The notes: generated from the sequence alone by a model not told the origin. A DNA stretch of 64,000 nucleotides from Actinokineospora diospyrosa (GCF_024171925.1 NZ_JAMTCO010000005.1:372001-436000), one strand, 5' to 3'; shown: positions 52,794 through 62,570, counted from the stretch's first letter. A program made the numbers and translations.

Positions 52794-54008
52794 CTACCCG
52801 CTCTCCGGGGCGGGCACGTACGCGGGCAGCACGGCGTCGACCTCGAAACCCCCGCCCGGCACCGGCCCCGCGGTGAGCGTCCCGCCGACGAGCTCGACCC
52901 GCTGGCGCAGGCCCGCGAGACCGGCACCGGACCCGGACTCCGACAGTCCACTGTCGACCGACCGGGTCGCGGTGGCGTTGCGGATGGTCAACCGGACCCG
53001 GTCGCCGCCGTAGCGGACCCGCACCCTGGTCGGCGCGCCCGGCGCGTGCTTGCGGATGTTGGTCAGCGACTCCTGCACCACCCGGTACGCGGTGCGCCCC
53101 ACCGCCGCCGAGGTCAGCGCCGGGTTGCCGTCGAGCCGCAGGTCCACCGGAACCCCGACCGACTCCGACTCCGCGACCAGCGTCGACAGGTCCGGCACCG
53201 CGCCCGGTTCGTCGCGCTCTTCCCGGGGCTGGTGGTCGTTGCTCTCGTTGCGCAGCACCCCGACCAGCTCGCGCAGTTCGTTGAGCGCCTCGCACCCGGC
53301 GACCCGCAGCCCCTCCGCCGCGGTCCGGGTGTGCTCGTCGGGACCGGTCACCGCCAGCGCCCCGGCGTGCAGCACCATCAGACTGACCCGGTGCGTGACC
53401 ACGTCGTGCATCTCCTCGGCCAGCCGCACCCGCTCGTCGGCGCGCGCTTGCTCGGCCAGTAGGTGCTGCTCGCGTTCCGCGCGCTCGGCCCGGTCGGTCA
53501 GCGCCTGCACCAGGGTGCGGTGCGCGCGCACGTACAACCCGATCAGCGCGGGTAGCACCACCAGCAGCACCGTGCCCAGCACCAGTTCGGTCGAGGTGTC
53601 CCACGGCCGCGAGACCAGACCGATCAGCGCGAGCACCAGGACCGGGCCGAGCAGGACACCGGCGTAGACCATCGCGCTGTAGACGTACACCGGCGCCGAC
53701 AGCATCATCCACGGGTCGGTGTCCTTGAAGCCGGGGCGCCAGGTGCCCTGGGCGAACTGCTGCATCAGCAGGTAGCCCGCGCACACCGCCAGGGTCACCG
53801 CCATCAGCAGTTCCGGGTACCACTTGCGCACCACGAGCAGCCCGGCCATGGCGAAGGTGATCGCGCCGTCGAGCAGGCCGAACGCGCTGGCCCGGGTGTC
53901 GTCGAAGAACATGCCGCCCACCTGCAGCAGCACCACCACCGCGATGGGCAGCAGGTAGAAGAACGCCTCACGCCTCGACTGCCACAGTGGCTCCCGCACA
54001 CCGAGCAC
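52794..54008 (-). CDS. sensor histidine kinase (HisKA_3 type)
   Basis: About 404 residues from GTG 54008; GTG 53999 is an alternative and no strong ribosome site helps choose. Four to five membrane segments (residues ~10-160) are followed by the HisKA_3 helix EMHDVVTHRVSLM with the phospho-accepting His and an HATPase domain (NIRKHAPGAPTRV, GAGLAGLRQRVELVGG). It phosphorylates the response regulator encoded next. The signal is unknown; no periplasmic sensor domain is evident. Confidence 0.9.
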   Translation of the reverse strand: MLGVREPLWQSRREAFFYLLPIAVVVLLQVGGMFFDDTRASAFGLLDGAITFAMAGLLVVRKWYPELLMAVTLAVCAGYLLMQQFAQGTWRPGFKDTDPWMMLSAPVYVYSAMVYAGVLLGPVLVLALIGLVSRPWDTSTELVLGTVLLVVLPALIGLYVRAHRTLVQALTDRAERAEREQHLLAEQARADERVRLAEEMHDVVTHRVSLMVLHAGALAVTGPDEHTRTAAEGLRVAGCEALNELRELVGVLRNESNDHQPREERDEPGAVPDLSTLVAESESVGVPVDLRLDGNPALTSAAVGRTAYRVVQESLTNIRKHAPGAPTRVRVRYGGDRVRLTIRNATATRSVDSGLSESGSGAGLAGLRQRVELVGGTLTAGPVPGGGFEVDAVLPAYVPAPESG

Positions 54009-54098
54009 GCTACCCAGCGCGGTCCGCCGCCGAGCCCGATCGCCACCTTTCGGGTAGTCGCGCCCGCAACGAAAGTTGCTGGTTAGCATGGCCGCACC

Positions 54099-54860
54099 AT
54101 GAACGCCTACACCAGCATGGTCGCCGTGGGCGACTCCTTCACCGAGGGCATGTCCGACTTCCGCCCCGACGGCACCTGCCGCGGCTGGGCCGACCTCGTC
54201 GCCGAGCGGCTCGCCGCCGACACCCCCGGCTTCGCCTACGCCAACCTCGCCATCCGCGGCAAACTCATCCGCCAGATCGTCGACGAACAGGTCGACACCG
54301 CCGCCGCGATGCGCCCCGACCTGGTCACCTTCGCGGGCGGCATGAACGACGTCATGCGCCCCGCCTGCGACATGGACGCGCTGACCGCCCGGGTCCGCTA
54401 CGCGATCCGCACCCTCGCGGGCACCGCCCGGACCGTGGTCCTGTTCCGCGTGATCGACCCGACCAGGCGCATGCGCGGCGCCACCCGCCTGCTGCCCAGG
54501 ATCACCCGCCTGCTCGCCCTGGTCGACGAACTGGCCGTCGAGCACGACGCCGTGGTGGTCGACCTGTTCTCCTCCCGCGTGTTCGACTCACCCGGCCTGT
54601 GGGCGCCGGACCGGATCCACCTCAACACCGAGGGCCACCGCCGGGTCGCGGAAGCCACCCTCCGCGCCCTGGGCGTCCCGCCCGCCTTCGACTGGGACAC
54701 GCCTCTTCCCGCCGACACGATCCGCCGCCGCGACCGAGCTGCTGCGGACCTGCGTTGGGCTCGGGCACACGCTGGGCCGTGGATCGCGCGACGGTTGACC
54801 GGCCAGTCTTCGGGCGACGGCCGGGTGCCGAAGCGACCAGAGTTGGACCCGTTCGGCTGA
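54099..54860 (+). CDS. SGNH/GDSL hydrolase
   Basis: The 253-residue protein has the GDS motif (AVGDSFTEGM) with the nucleophilic Ser, a GGMNDVMR block, and DRIHLNTEGH with the Asp-His pair. It is an esterase/lipase of the SGNH class. No signal peptide is seen. The gene is divergent from the histidine kinase with about 90 bases between starts. Confidence 0.92.
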   Translation: MNAYTSMVAVGDSFTEGMSDFRPDGTCRGWADLVAERLAADTPGFAYANLAIRGKLIRQIVDEQVDTAAAMRPDLVTFAGGMNDVMRPACDMDALTARVRYAIRTLAGTARTVVLFRVIDPTRRMRGATRLLPRITRLLALVDELAVEHDAVVVDLFSSRVFDSPGLWAPDRIHLNTEGHRRVAEATLRALGVPPAFDWDTPLPADTIRRRDRAAADLRWARAHAGPWIARRLTGQSSGDGRVPKRPELDPFG

Positions 54861-55092
54861 ACCGCGCCTGCCGGGTCTCCCCGACCTGGGCCTCGAGTTA
54901 TCCACAACCCCCCTGCTTGTCCACCGGTTGCCGCGACCCCTTCCCGCGCAGGTCAGAGGCGGTAGAATGGCATCGGGGCCGCCCCCCGGGACAGGGTGGG
55001 GGCTGCGCCCCCGTCGCGCGTGCGTGAAGGGCGGGGCGGTGGGGGAGTCGGGGGTGGGGGCACGGTGGGCTCTTAGCGGGGGAGTGCTGGGA

Positions 55093-55293
55093 ATGAGCAC
55101 CGAGACGTTTGTGCTGCCGGTGCTGACGTACACGGTGCCCGAGGCCGCCCGCGACGCGCTGCGCGTTCAGCGGGGCTGGGGGGAGTGCGGGCTTGAGCTG
55201 GGGCGGCGCTGGGAGTTGAACGTTCAGTGGGGCTTTTGGGTGGCGTGGTCTTGGGATGGAGTGGGGGCTGGCGGGTCTAGGGCGCGCTGCTGA
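55093..55293 (+). CDS. short hypothetical reading frame, possibly decayed
   Basis: A 66-codon frame has GGGGAG nine bases before the ATG. Its first 26 codons have normal actinobacterial codon bias (start MSTETFVLPVLTYTVPEA). The remainder loses the bias and is Trp/Gly-rich. This could be the remnant of a longer gene. The surrounding 54861-55528 region is otherwise gene-free and holds only a TTATCCACA site at 54898 and C/G-rich spacer. Confidence 0.3.
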   Translation: MSTETFVLPVLTYTVPEAARDALRVQRGWGECGLELGRRWELNVQWGFWVAWSWDGVGAGGSRARC

Positions 55294-55528
55294 GTGACGG
55301 CAGTCCGCGGCCCGGGGTGCTTAGTGCCAGGGGACAGGCGTTGAGCGGGTGCTGCTGAGCGAGGGTGCGGGCGGTGTCTTAGAGCGTTCGGCCAGGCATT
55401 GAGGTGGGGATGCCTCTGTCTGCACGGTGTTGGGGATGTGAAGGCAGACCGGGTCGCGTGTGGACACAGCGAAAGAGTGTGCGCCGCAAAGCGAGGAGTG
55501 TCGAGGACGGAGTCCGGGCGAGAAGCGG

Positions 55529-56560
55529 CTATGCGGCGACGGGGGCTAGGTGGCGGCGTAGGGCGGTGACGGCGGCTCGGCCTGCTCGGTTGGCGCCGAT
55601 CGTGCTGGCGGAGGGGCCGTAGCCGACCAGGTGGATTCTGGGGTCGGCGGTGACCTGGGTGCCGGTCATCTGGATGCCGCCGCCGGGGGTGCGGAGGTGG
55701 AGGGGGGTCAGGTGGTCCAGGGCGTGCCGGAAGCCGGTGGCCCAGAGGATCGTGTCGGCTTCGACCTCGTGGCCGTCGGGCCAGGTGGCGCCGGTGGGGG
55801 TGAGGTGGTCGAACATCGGGTGGCGGTCGAGCAGGCCCCTGGCGCGGGCGGACTTGATCTCGTCGGTGAGCATCAGGCCGGTGACGCTGACGACGCTCTC
55901 GGGGACACGGCCCGCTTCGACGGCGGCGGCGACCTTGGCGACCACCTCGCGGCCGTACTCGGGGGTGAACGGCTCGTCGCGCCACACCGGTGGTCGGCGG
56001 GTGACCCAGGTCGTGCCTGCCGCGACCTCGGCGATCTCCAGCAGCGACTGCACGCCGGAAGCACCCCCGCCGACGACGATGACCCGCTGGCCCGCGAACT
56101 CCTCCGGACCGCGGTAGTCGGCCGTGTGCAGCTGCCGACCGTCGAACCGGCCCGGGTAGTGCGGCCAGAACGGCTTGTCCCAGGTCCCGGTCGCGTTGAT
56201 CAACGCGCGCGTGGTCCAGGTACCCGAGTCGGTCTCGACGACGAAGCCGGTGCCGTCCGCCCGGACCGCGCGCACCGCCACCGGCCGCACCACCGGCAGG
56301 TCGAACTCGCGCTCGTAGGCCCCGAAGTACTCCGCCACCACCTCCGACGCCGGGCGGCTCGCGTCGGCGTGCGGCAGCGCCATGCCGGGCAGGTCGTGGA
56401 TGCCGTGCACCTTCCCCAGCCGCAGGCTCGGCCACCGGTGCCGCCACGCCCCACCCGGCCCCGGGTTCGCGTCGAGCACCACGAACTCCAAGCCCGACCG
56501 CCGCAAGAAGTACGCGGCCGACAGCCCCGCCTGCCCGGCCCCGATCACCACCACGTCCAT
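55529..56560 (-). CDS. FAD-dependent NAD(P)H monooxygenase-like oxidoreductase
   Basis: The 343-residue protein has an FAD-binding GAGQAGLSAAYFL motif near the start, an NAD(P)H-binding VVGGGASGVQS near residue 160 and the ATG-like ALINATGTWDKPF segment. This is the flavin-containing monooxygenase/pyridine-nucleotide-disulfide type of two-Rossmann enzyme. It would oxidise a small substrate with O2 and NADPH. It lies next to, but not overlapping, the GNAT/AraC pair on the same strand. Confidence 0.88.
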   Translation of the reverse strand: MDVVVIGAGQAGLSAAYFLRRSGLEFVVLDANPGPGGAWRHRWPSLRLGKVHGIHDLPGMALPHADASRPASEVVAEYFGAYEREFDLPVVRPVAVRAVRADGTGFVVETDSGTWTTRALINATGTWDKPFWPHYPGRFDGRQLHTADYRGPEEFAGQRVIVVGGGASGVQSLLEIAEVAAGTTWVTRRPPVWRDEPFTPEYGREVVAKVAAAVEAGRVPESVVSVTGLMLTDEIKSARARGLLDRHPMFDHLTPTGATWPDGHEVEADTILWATGFRHALDHLTPLHLRTPGGGIQMTGTQVTADPRIHLVGYGPSASTIGANRAGRAAVTALRRHLAPVAA

Positions 56561-56610
56561 AGCCGGTTCAACGCTTAAGCGCCCCGGCTCCTTCCGTCGC
56601 CCGGGTCACA

Positions 56611-57024
56611 CTAGAAGCCGCCCGGGCGCTCCATGTACATCGAGTTCGGCACTGTGAAACCGAAGGACTCGTAGAGCGTGTGCGCGTCGCGGGTGTGCAG
56701 CATCCAGCGGAACCCCGCGCCCGGCCCCTCCTCGATCATGGCGCGCACCAGCGCCTTGCCCAGGCCCTGGCCGCGGGCGGACTCCAGCACGAACACGTCG
56801 GCGAGGTAGGCCGTGCCCACCCCGTCGGACAGCGCGCGGGCGAAGCCGACCTGGGCGCCGGTGCCGCGGTGGTAGACCCCGACCACCCGCCACGCCGCGG
56901 CGAGTTGGGCCTCGAAGTCCGCGCGGGTGCGCTTGCGACCCCAGTACGCGTCGGTGGACAGGTAGGCCCAGACCGCGTCCACGTCGATCCGATCAGGAGT
57001 GTCGTCGAACTCGTACTCACTCAT
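56611..57024 (-). CDS. GNAT family N-acetyltransferase
   Basis: The 137-residue protein has the acetyl-CoA-binding motif A (ADVFVLESARGQGLGKALV, with RGQGLG) and the motif B region (MLHTRDAHTLYESFGF). It acetylates an amine, unknown which. Its ATG overlaps the stop of the AraC-type regulator gene (ATGA), so it may be under the control of, or act with, that regulator. Confidence 0.9.
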   Translation of the reverse strand: MSEYEFDDTPDRIDVDAVWAYLSTDAYWGRKRTRADFEAQLAAAWRVVGVYHRGTGAQVGFARALSDGVGTAYLADVFVLESARGQGLGKALVRAMIEEGPGAGFRWMLHTRDAHTLYESFGFTVPNSMYMERPGGF

Positions 57025-57794
57025 GACCGCAACCTATAGCGACCGGGCGACATCCCGATCGCGGCCGTGAACTCCCGGGTGAAGTGCGCCTGGTCGCTGT
57101 AGCCGAGCTCGGTGGCCAGCGCCGCCCAGTCGACCGGGCCGCCCGCGTCCGCGCGCGCCGCGGCCTCGTGCATGCGGTGCCGCCGGATCACCCACTTCGG
57201 CCCGACCCCCACGTAGTCGTTGAACAGCCGCTGCAGGGCGCGCACCGACAGCCCGGACACCGCGGCCAACTGGTCCACCCTGGTCAGCGCCAAGTCGCCG
57301 AGGACGAGCCCGACCAGCTCCCGCACCCGCTCGACCACCGGGTCCGGCTCGGGCAGCCGGGGCAGCAGCACCGACTCCGCCTCGGCGACCATCGCCGCGT
57401 CGTCGGCCGCGTCCACCACCGGCTTCTCGGTGCCCGCGTCGCCCCACCAGTCCGACACCGACAGCGTCCGGTCGGTGATGTCGGCGACCCGCCCGCCCAG
57501 CCACGGCCGGAACCCGCCCGGGTGGAACCGCACCCCCAGCACCTGCCCGCGGCCCACCAGCCGCCGGGTGAAGCGGCCGCGCATCACCCCGTGCACCAGC
57601 GCGCCCTCGTCGGCGAACACCAGGTGCACGTTGGGGTGCGGCACGACCTGCTGGGTGAACGGCTCGGTCAGGTCCCAGGAGACGATCCAGTGGTACTCCA
57701 CGAACGGCGCCAGGTCGGCCGAGGGCGCGTGGGTGCGCAGCCGGAACTTGGTCCGACCGGTCTCTTCGTCCAAGACGCCCCGCGTACCCACCAC
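57021..57794 (-). CDS. AraC-family transcriptional regulator
   Basis: The 257-residue protein has an N-terminal sensor domain of the DUF6597 kind (LRTHAPSADLAPFVEYHW) and two C-terminal helix-turn-helix units (LAAVSGLSVRALQRLFNDYVG and ATELGYSDQAHFTREF). It binds a small ligand and controls nearby genes. It is translated together with the GNAT gene. Confidence 0.9.
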   Translation of the reverse strand: MVGTRGVLDEETGRTKFRLRTHAPSADLAPFVEYHWIVSWDLTEPFTQQVVPHPNVHLVFADEGALVHGVMRGRFTRRLVGRGQVLGVRFHPGGFRPWLGGRVADITDRTLSVSDWWGDAGTEKPVVDAADDAAMVAEAESVLLPRLPEPDPVVERVRELVGLVLGDLALTRVDQLAAVSGLSVRALQRLFNDYVGVGPKWVIRRHRMHEAAARADAGGPVDWAALATELGYSDQAHFTREFTAAIGMSPGRYRLRS

Positions 57795-57862
57795 GTCACG
57801 GTAACCCTGCCGCGTCGCGTTTGTTCAAGAGCTCGCACCCGGACCGTGGCAGGGTGCCGCGC

Positions 57863-58438
57863 ATGAGCGAGAGCCTGATGGCGCGGGCCACCGCGAGCGT
57901 GGTCGCCGTCGCCGAAACCGTGACCCCCGAGCAGTTCGACCGGCCGACCCCCTGTCCCGAGTGGACGGTGCGGGACCTGGTCAACCACCTCACCCTGTGG
58001 AGCGGCATCGTCGCCGAGCGCGTCGCCCGCAGGCTGCCCGCGCCGGACGACGGGTCCGAGGACCAGGGGGCCGACCGCGCCGACCAGTGGCCCGGCCGGT
58101 TCGTCGACGGCGCGAAGCGGGCCGCCCTGGCGTGGGACCAGCCGGGCGCGCTGGAGGGCGAGACCTCGATGCTCGGCGGCCCGCAACCGGCCAAGTACTT
58201 CCACGACATGCTGCTGGGCGAGTTGGTCCTGCACGGTTGGGACCTCGCCGCCGCGACCGGGCAGCCCTTCGACGTCGACCCCGAACTCGCCGCCTACGCG
58301 CGCGACGGGGCCGCGGGCATCGCCGAGCAGGCCCGCGAGTACCAGGTGTTCGGCCCGGAGGTCGCTGTCCCCGCCGACGCCCCCTTGTTGGACCAGGCGC
58401 TCGCGGTCAGCGGCCGCGACCCCGGCTGGCGGCCGTAA
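57863..58438 (+). CDS. TIGR03086/maleylpyruvate-isomerase-like metal-binding protein
   Basis: The 191-residue protein has an MDMPI_N/DinB-like fold: PTPCPEWTVRDLVNHL near residue 34 with His and later GELVLHGWDLAAATG with the second and third His. The family binds a divalent metal and transfers thiols. ATG 57863 is chosen; longer starts are unlikely. Substrate unknown. Confidence 0.87.
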   Translation: MSESLMARATASVVAVAETVTPEQFDRPTPCPEWTVRDLVNHLTLWSGIVAERVARRLPAPDDGSEDQGADRADQWPGRFVDGAKRAALAWDQPGALEGETSMLGGPQPAKYFHDMLLGELVLHGWDLAAATGQPFDVDPELAAYARDGAAGIAEQAREYQVFGPEVAVPADAPLLDQALAVSGRDPGWRP

Positions 58439-58448
58439 CCTGGCGCCC

Positions 58449-59495
58449 ATGACGAGGGAGACGGCCGTGGCTTGGGACGTAGTGGTGGTCGGGGGCGGTA
58501 TCGCGGGGATCTCGGTCGCGGCGGAGCTCGCTGAGCACCGGTCGGTGCTGCTGGTCGAGGCCGAACCGGAACTGGCCAGGCACTCGACCGGCCGCTCGGC
58601 CGCGCTCTACGCCCCCAGCTACGGCGGCCCCGTCGTGCGCGCGCTGACCGCCGCGAGCCGACCGCTGTTCCCCGACGGGGTGCTCACCGCGCGCCCCATG
58701 CTGTGGGTCGGCGACGTGTCCGGGATCCTCGCCACCGGCGCGGCCGACGAGGTCACCGCCGACGAGGCGCTGCGGATCTGCCCGGTCCTGCGCCGGGTCG
58801 AGCGCGCCGCGCTGGACTCCGGGACGACCGACATCGACGTCATGGGCGTGCACCAGCACTACGTCCAGCGGCTGCGGGCCGCGGGCGGCGAGATCCGCCG
58901 GGGCGCGCCGGTCACCGCGCTGCGCCGCGACGGGTCCGGCTGGGTGGTCACCCTCGGCACCGAGGAGGTCCACGCGGGCGTCGTCGTCAACGCCGCCGGG
59001 GCCTGGACCGACCGCGTCGCGGCCCTGGCAGGCGTGCCCACCCTCGGCCTGCGCCCGCTGCGCCGCACCATCGCGATCGCGACCGGCACCGCGCCGGTCG
59101 ACCCGGGGTGGCCGCTGGTCGCCGACGTCGAGGACACCTTCTACTTCCGGCCCGAGGGCCCCGGTGTCCTCGTCTCCCCGGCCGACGAGACCCCCGTCGA
59201 ACCCGGCGACGCCAAGCCGGACGACCTCGACATCGCGCTCGCCCTGGACCGGGTCAACGAGGCCACCACCCTCGGGCTGCGCTCGGTGCGCACCGCCTGG
59301 GCCGGGCTGCGCACCTTCGCCGCCGACCGCGAACCCGTGGTCGGCGAACTGCCCGGTCACCCCGGTTTCACCTTCTTCGCGGGCCAGGGCGGGTACGGCA
59401 TCCAGATGGCCCCGGCGCTGGCCGTCGTCGCCGCCAAGATCGTTCTGGGCGAGCCGACGGAGTTCACCGACCTCGTGTCCCCTGCCCGGCTGTAG
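58449..59495 (+). CDS. FAD-dependent oxidoreductase (DAO/glycine oxidase family)
   Basis: The 348-residue enzyme has the dinucleotide-binding VVVVGGGIAGISVAAEL and the GRSAALYAPSYGGP region, then NAAGAWTDRVAAL and a C-terminal GQGGYGIQMAPAL. DAO-family members oxidise D-amino acids, sarcosine or related amines with O2. It starts 11 bases after the TIGR03086 gene and is followed by a glycolate-oxidase-like gene and a TPP enzyme, so it belongs to a catabolic operon. Confidence 0.87.
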   Translation: MTRETAVAWDVVVVGGGIAGISVAAELAEHRSVLLVEAEPELARHSTGRSAALYAPSYGGPVVRALTAASRPLFPDGVLTARPMLWVGDVSGILATGAADEVTADEALRICPVLRRVERAALDSGTTDIDVMGVHQHYVQRLRAAGGEIRRGAPVTALRRDGSGWVVTLGTEEVHAGVVVNAAGAWTDRVAALAGVPTLGLRPLRRTIAIATGTAPVDPGWPLVADVEDTFYFRPEGPGVLVSPADETPVEPGDAKPDDLDIALALDRVNEATTLGLRSVRTAWAGLRTFAADREPVVGELPGHPGFTFFAGQGGYGIQMAPALAVVAAKIVLGEPTEFTDLVSPARL

Positions 59496-59541
59496 CCCGA
59501 TTCGCACTATCGTGGGCTCCCTCAGCGGCGGAGGGAGTGCC

Positions 59542-60972
59542 ATGGCGGACATCGGGGCCAGACTCGCGGGGATCGTCGAGGACGTGCTGACCGGGGCCGG
59601 GGCCGCCGAGGAGTACGGGCACGACGAGGCGTTGAGCACGACCCTGGTCCGCCCGGCGCACGTCGTGCGGCCGCGCACCGCCGAGGAGGTCGCGGCCGTG
59701 CTGCGGCTGGCCTCCGCCGAAGGCGTGCCGGTGACCGCGCGCGGTTCCGGCAGCGGCCTGTCCGGCGCCGCGATCCCCAGCCCGGACGGCATCGTGGTGT
59801 CGTTCGAGCGGATGAACGCGATCCTGGAGGTCGACACCGACAACCACGTCGCCGTCGTCCAGCCCGGTGTCACCTTGCGCGAACTCGACGACCGCACTGC
59901 CGAAGCCGGGCTGGTCTACCCGGTCTACCCGGGGGAGTTGAGCGCAAGTCTCGGCGGCAACGTCGCCACCAACGCGGGCGGCATGCGCGCGGTGAAGTAC
60001 GGCGTCACCCGCCACCACGTGCTCGGCCTGCAGGCAGTGCTACCGACCGGCGAGATCCTGCGCACGGGCGGTAGGTACGTCAAAGCCAGCACCGGGTACG
60101 ACCTCACCCAACTCATCGTCGGCTCCGAAGGCACGCTCGCCTTGGTCACCGAGGCGACCCTCAAGCTGCAGCCCCGCATTAAGCACACGGCGACCGTCCT
60201 AGCGCCGTTCCGCGACCTCGCCCAAGTGACCGCCGCCGTACCGAAGGTCGTCGCGTCCGGGCTGGCGCCGCTGATCCTCGAGTACATAGACGGCCTGACC
60301 ATGGGCGCTATCACTTACACCGCCGACCTGCAGTTGGGCATACCGGACGAGGTCCGCGACAGTGCGCAGGCATACCTGGTGGTGATGCTGGAGAACCGCG
60401 ATCAGGACCGACTCGACGCCGACGTGGAAACCGCCGGGCAACTGCTGTCCGACCTAGGTGCCATCGACGTCTACGTGCTACCCGGCGGCTCGGCGCGCAA
60501 GCTGATCGAGGCGCGCGAGCGGGCCTTCCACACCGCGAAGGCCGCGGGCGCCGACGACGTGATCGACACCGTGGTGCCGCGCGCGGCGCTGCCCGGGTTC
60601 ATGGCCCAGGTCACCGGGATCGCCCAGGCGAACGAGACGTTCATCGTCGGCTGCGGGCACGCGGGCGACGGCAACGTCCACCTAGCACTGTTCCAGAAGG
60701 ATGCCGACAAGCGCGCCACGGTGCTCAAGGCGTTGTTCGCCGCCGCCATGGCACTCGGTGGCGCGATCTCCGGTGAGCACGGCCTCGGCCGGACCAAGCA
60801 GCGGTACTTCCTCGACCTGGAGGACCCGGCCAAGATCGCCCTGATGCGCCGGATCAAGCAGGCGTTCGACCCCGCCGGGGTCCTCAACCCCGGTGTCCTG
60901 CTCGACGCCGCCCAACAAGACGCTGGTCGACAAGACTTCGCCCAACAAGATCAAGATGGAGCGCAGGCATGA
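59542..60972 (+). CDS. FAD-linked oxidase, glycolate/lactate dehydrogenase (GlcD) type
   Basis: The 476-residue protein starts at ATG 59542 behind GGAGGGAG. It has the PCMH-type FAD domain (RPRTAEEVAAVLRLA, VTARGSGSGLSGAA, LGGNVATNAGGMRAVKYG) and the C-terminal FAD-oxidase domain with GHAGDGNVHLALF and GEHGLGRTK. The order fits GlcD and D-2-hydroxyacid dehydrogenases. It oxidises an alpha-hydroxy acid. It overlaps the following TPP-enzyme gene by ATGA. Confidence 0.92.
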   Translation: MADIGARLAGIVEDVLTGAGAAEEYGHDEALSTTLVRPAHVVRPRTAEEVAAVLRLASAEGVPVTARGSGSGLSGAAIPSPDGIVVSFERMNAILEVDTDNHVAVVQPGVTLRELDDRTAEAGLVYPVYPGELSASLGGNVATNAGGMRAVKYGVTRHHVLGLQAVLPTGEILRTGGRYVKASTGYDLTQLIVGSEGTLALVTEATLKLQPRIKHTATVLAPFRDLAQVTAAVPKVVASGLAPLILEYIDGLTMGAITYTADLQLGIPDEVRDSAQAYLVVMLENRDQDRLDADVETAGQLLSDLGAIDVYVLPGGSARKLIEARERAFHTAKAAGADDVIDTVVPRAALPGFMAQVTGIAQANETFIVGCGHAGDGNVHLALFQKDADKRATVLKALFAAAMALGGAISGEHGLGRTKQRYFLDLEDPAKIALMRRIKQAFDPAGVLNPGVLLDAAQQDAGRQDFAQQDQDGAQA

Positions 60973-62516
60973 ACGGCGCGCAGGCACTCATCCGCACCCT
61001 CGCCGACTCCGGGGTCGAGGTGTGCTTCGCCAACCCCGGCACCTCGGAGATGCACTTCGTCGCCGCCCTGGACACCGTGCCCGAGGTGCGCGGCGTGCTG
61101 GCGCTGTTCGAGGGCGTGGTCACCGGCGCGGCCGACGGGTACGCCCGGATGGCCGACCGCCCGGCGGCGACGCTGCTGCACCTGGGGCCCGGCATGGTCA
61201 ACGGCTTGGCCAACCTGCACAACGCCCGCCGCGCGCACACCCCCGTGGTCAACGTGATCGGCGACCACGCGACGCACCACAAGACCGTGGACGCGCCGCT
61301 GGAGTCCGACATCGACGCGCTCACCGGCTGGACCGGCGGCTGGACCCGCACCAGCACCGCCGCCGCGAGCGTGGGTGCCGACGCGGCAGAGGCCGTCGCG
61401 GCCGCGGCCGGGGGACGGATCGCCAACCTGGTGCTGCCCGCCGATGTCTCTTGGGGCGAGGGCGGGGTCGCGGCGCAGCCGATTCCGGTTCAGCCACGAT
61501 CCACTGTGGAGGATTCGGTACTCGCCGAGATCGCCGAAGTGCTCCGCTCCGGAGAGTCCACTGTGGTGCTCCTGGGCGGCGGCGCCACCCGGGAACGCGG
61601 ACTGCGCGCGGCCAGCCGGATCGCGGCGGCGACCGGGGTGAAGCTGTTCGCCGAGACGTTCCCGGCGCGGATCGAGCGCGGCGCCGGACTGCCCGCCGTC
61701 GACCGGCTCGGATACCTGGCCGAGCAGGTGCAGTGGCAACTCACCGACGTCCGCCACCTCGTCCTCGCCGGCGCCAAGGCACCCGTGTCGTTCTTCGCCT
61801 ACCCCGGCAAGGCGAGCGAACTGACCCCCGACGGTTGTGCCGCGCACACCCTCGCCGAGGTCGGCTCCGACGTCGTCGACGCACTGGAGCGACTGGCCGA
61901 CCTGGTCGCCAAGGGCGTGGAACCGTTGCTGCAGGCCGAGTCCCGGCCCGCACTGCCGTCCGGCCCGCTGACCCCGCAGAACTGGACCGAGGTGATCGGC
62001 GCACTGCTGCCCGAAGGCGCCATCATCTCCGACGAGGCCAACACCTCCGGCCTGATGATCCCGATGACCACCGCAGGCGCCCCCCGCCACGACGTGCTAA
62101 CCCTCACCGGCGGCGCGATCGGCCAAGGCCTACCGGTCGCGGTCGGCGCCGCGGTCGCCTGCCCCGACCGCCCAGTCATCTGCCTACAAGCCGACGGCAG
62201 CGCGATGTACACGATCTCCGCCCTGTGGACAATGGCCCGCGAAAACCTCAACGTCACCACGGTGATCCTGAACAACCGCGCTTACGCAATCCTTCGTATG
62301 GAGCTCACCCGCGTGGGTGCGGAGGCTGCCGGGCCTAAGGCGAAGGCGTTGCTGGATCTTGCGCAGCCTGACCTGGACTTCGTTCAGATAGCGCGGGGAA
62401 TGGGGGTTTCGGCGACTCGGGCTACTACGGCGGAGGAGCTGGCGGAGCAGTTTGCTGCGGCGTTGGAGCGGCCGGGACCCCATCTGATCGATGCGATTGT
62501 GCCGTCGTTGATCTGA
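60969..62516 (+). CDS. thiamine-diphosphate enzyme, acetolactate synthase/benzoylformate decarboxylase family
   Basis: The 515-residue protein has the activating Glu in ALFEGVVTGAADGYARM, a central FAD-fold-like domain and the TPP motif (QADGSAMYTISALWTMARENL, then NNRAYAI). Such enzymes decarboxylate 2-oxo acids. The operon order (hydroxy-acid oxidase, then TPP enzyme) suggests conversion of a hydroxy acid to an oxo acid and on to an aldehyde. It lacks a clear acetolactate-synthase regulatory partner. Annotation as IlvB-like is common but may mislead. Confidence 0.88.
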   Translation: MNGAQALIRTLADSGVEVCFANPGTSEMHFVAALDTVPEVRGVLALFEGVVTGAADGYARMADRPAATLLHLGPGMVNGLANLHNARRAHTPVVNVIGDHATHHKTVDAPLESDIDALTGWTGGWTRTSTAAASVGADAAEAVAAAAGGRIANLVLPADVSWGEGGVAAQPIPVQPRSTVEDSVLAEIAEVLRSGESTVVLLGGGATRERGLRAASRIAAATGVKLFAETFPARIERGAGLPAVDRLGYLAEQVQWQLTDVRHLVLAGAKAPVSFFAYPGKASELTPDGCAAHTLAEVGSDVVDALERLADLVAKGVEPLLQAESRPALPSGPLTPQNWTEVIGALLPEGAIISDEANTSGLMIPMTTAGAPRHDVLTLTGGAIGQGLPVAVGAAVACPDRPVICLQADGSAMYTISALWTMARENLNVTTVILNNRAYAILRMELTRVGAEAAGPKAKALLDLAQPDLDFVQIARGMGVSATRATTAEELAEQFAAALERPGPHLIDAIVPSLI

Positions 62517-62570
62517 GGTGTGGTCGGCTCGCCTGCGGCGGGGTGTTGAGCTGTTGTTTACGGCGGGTGG

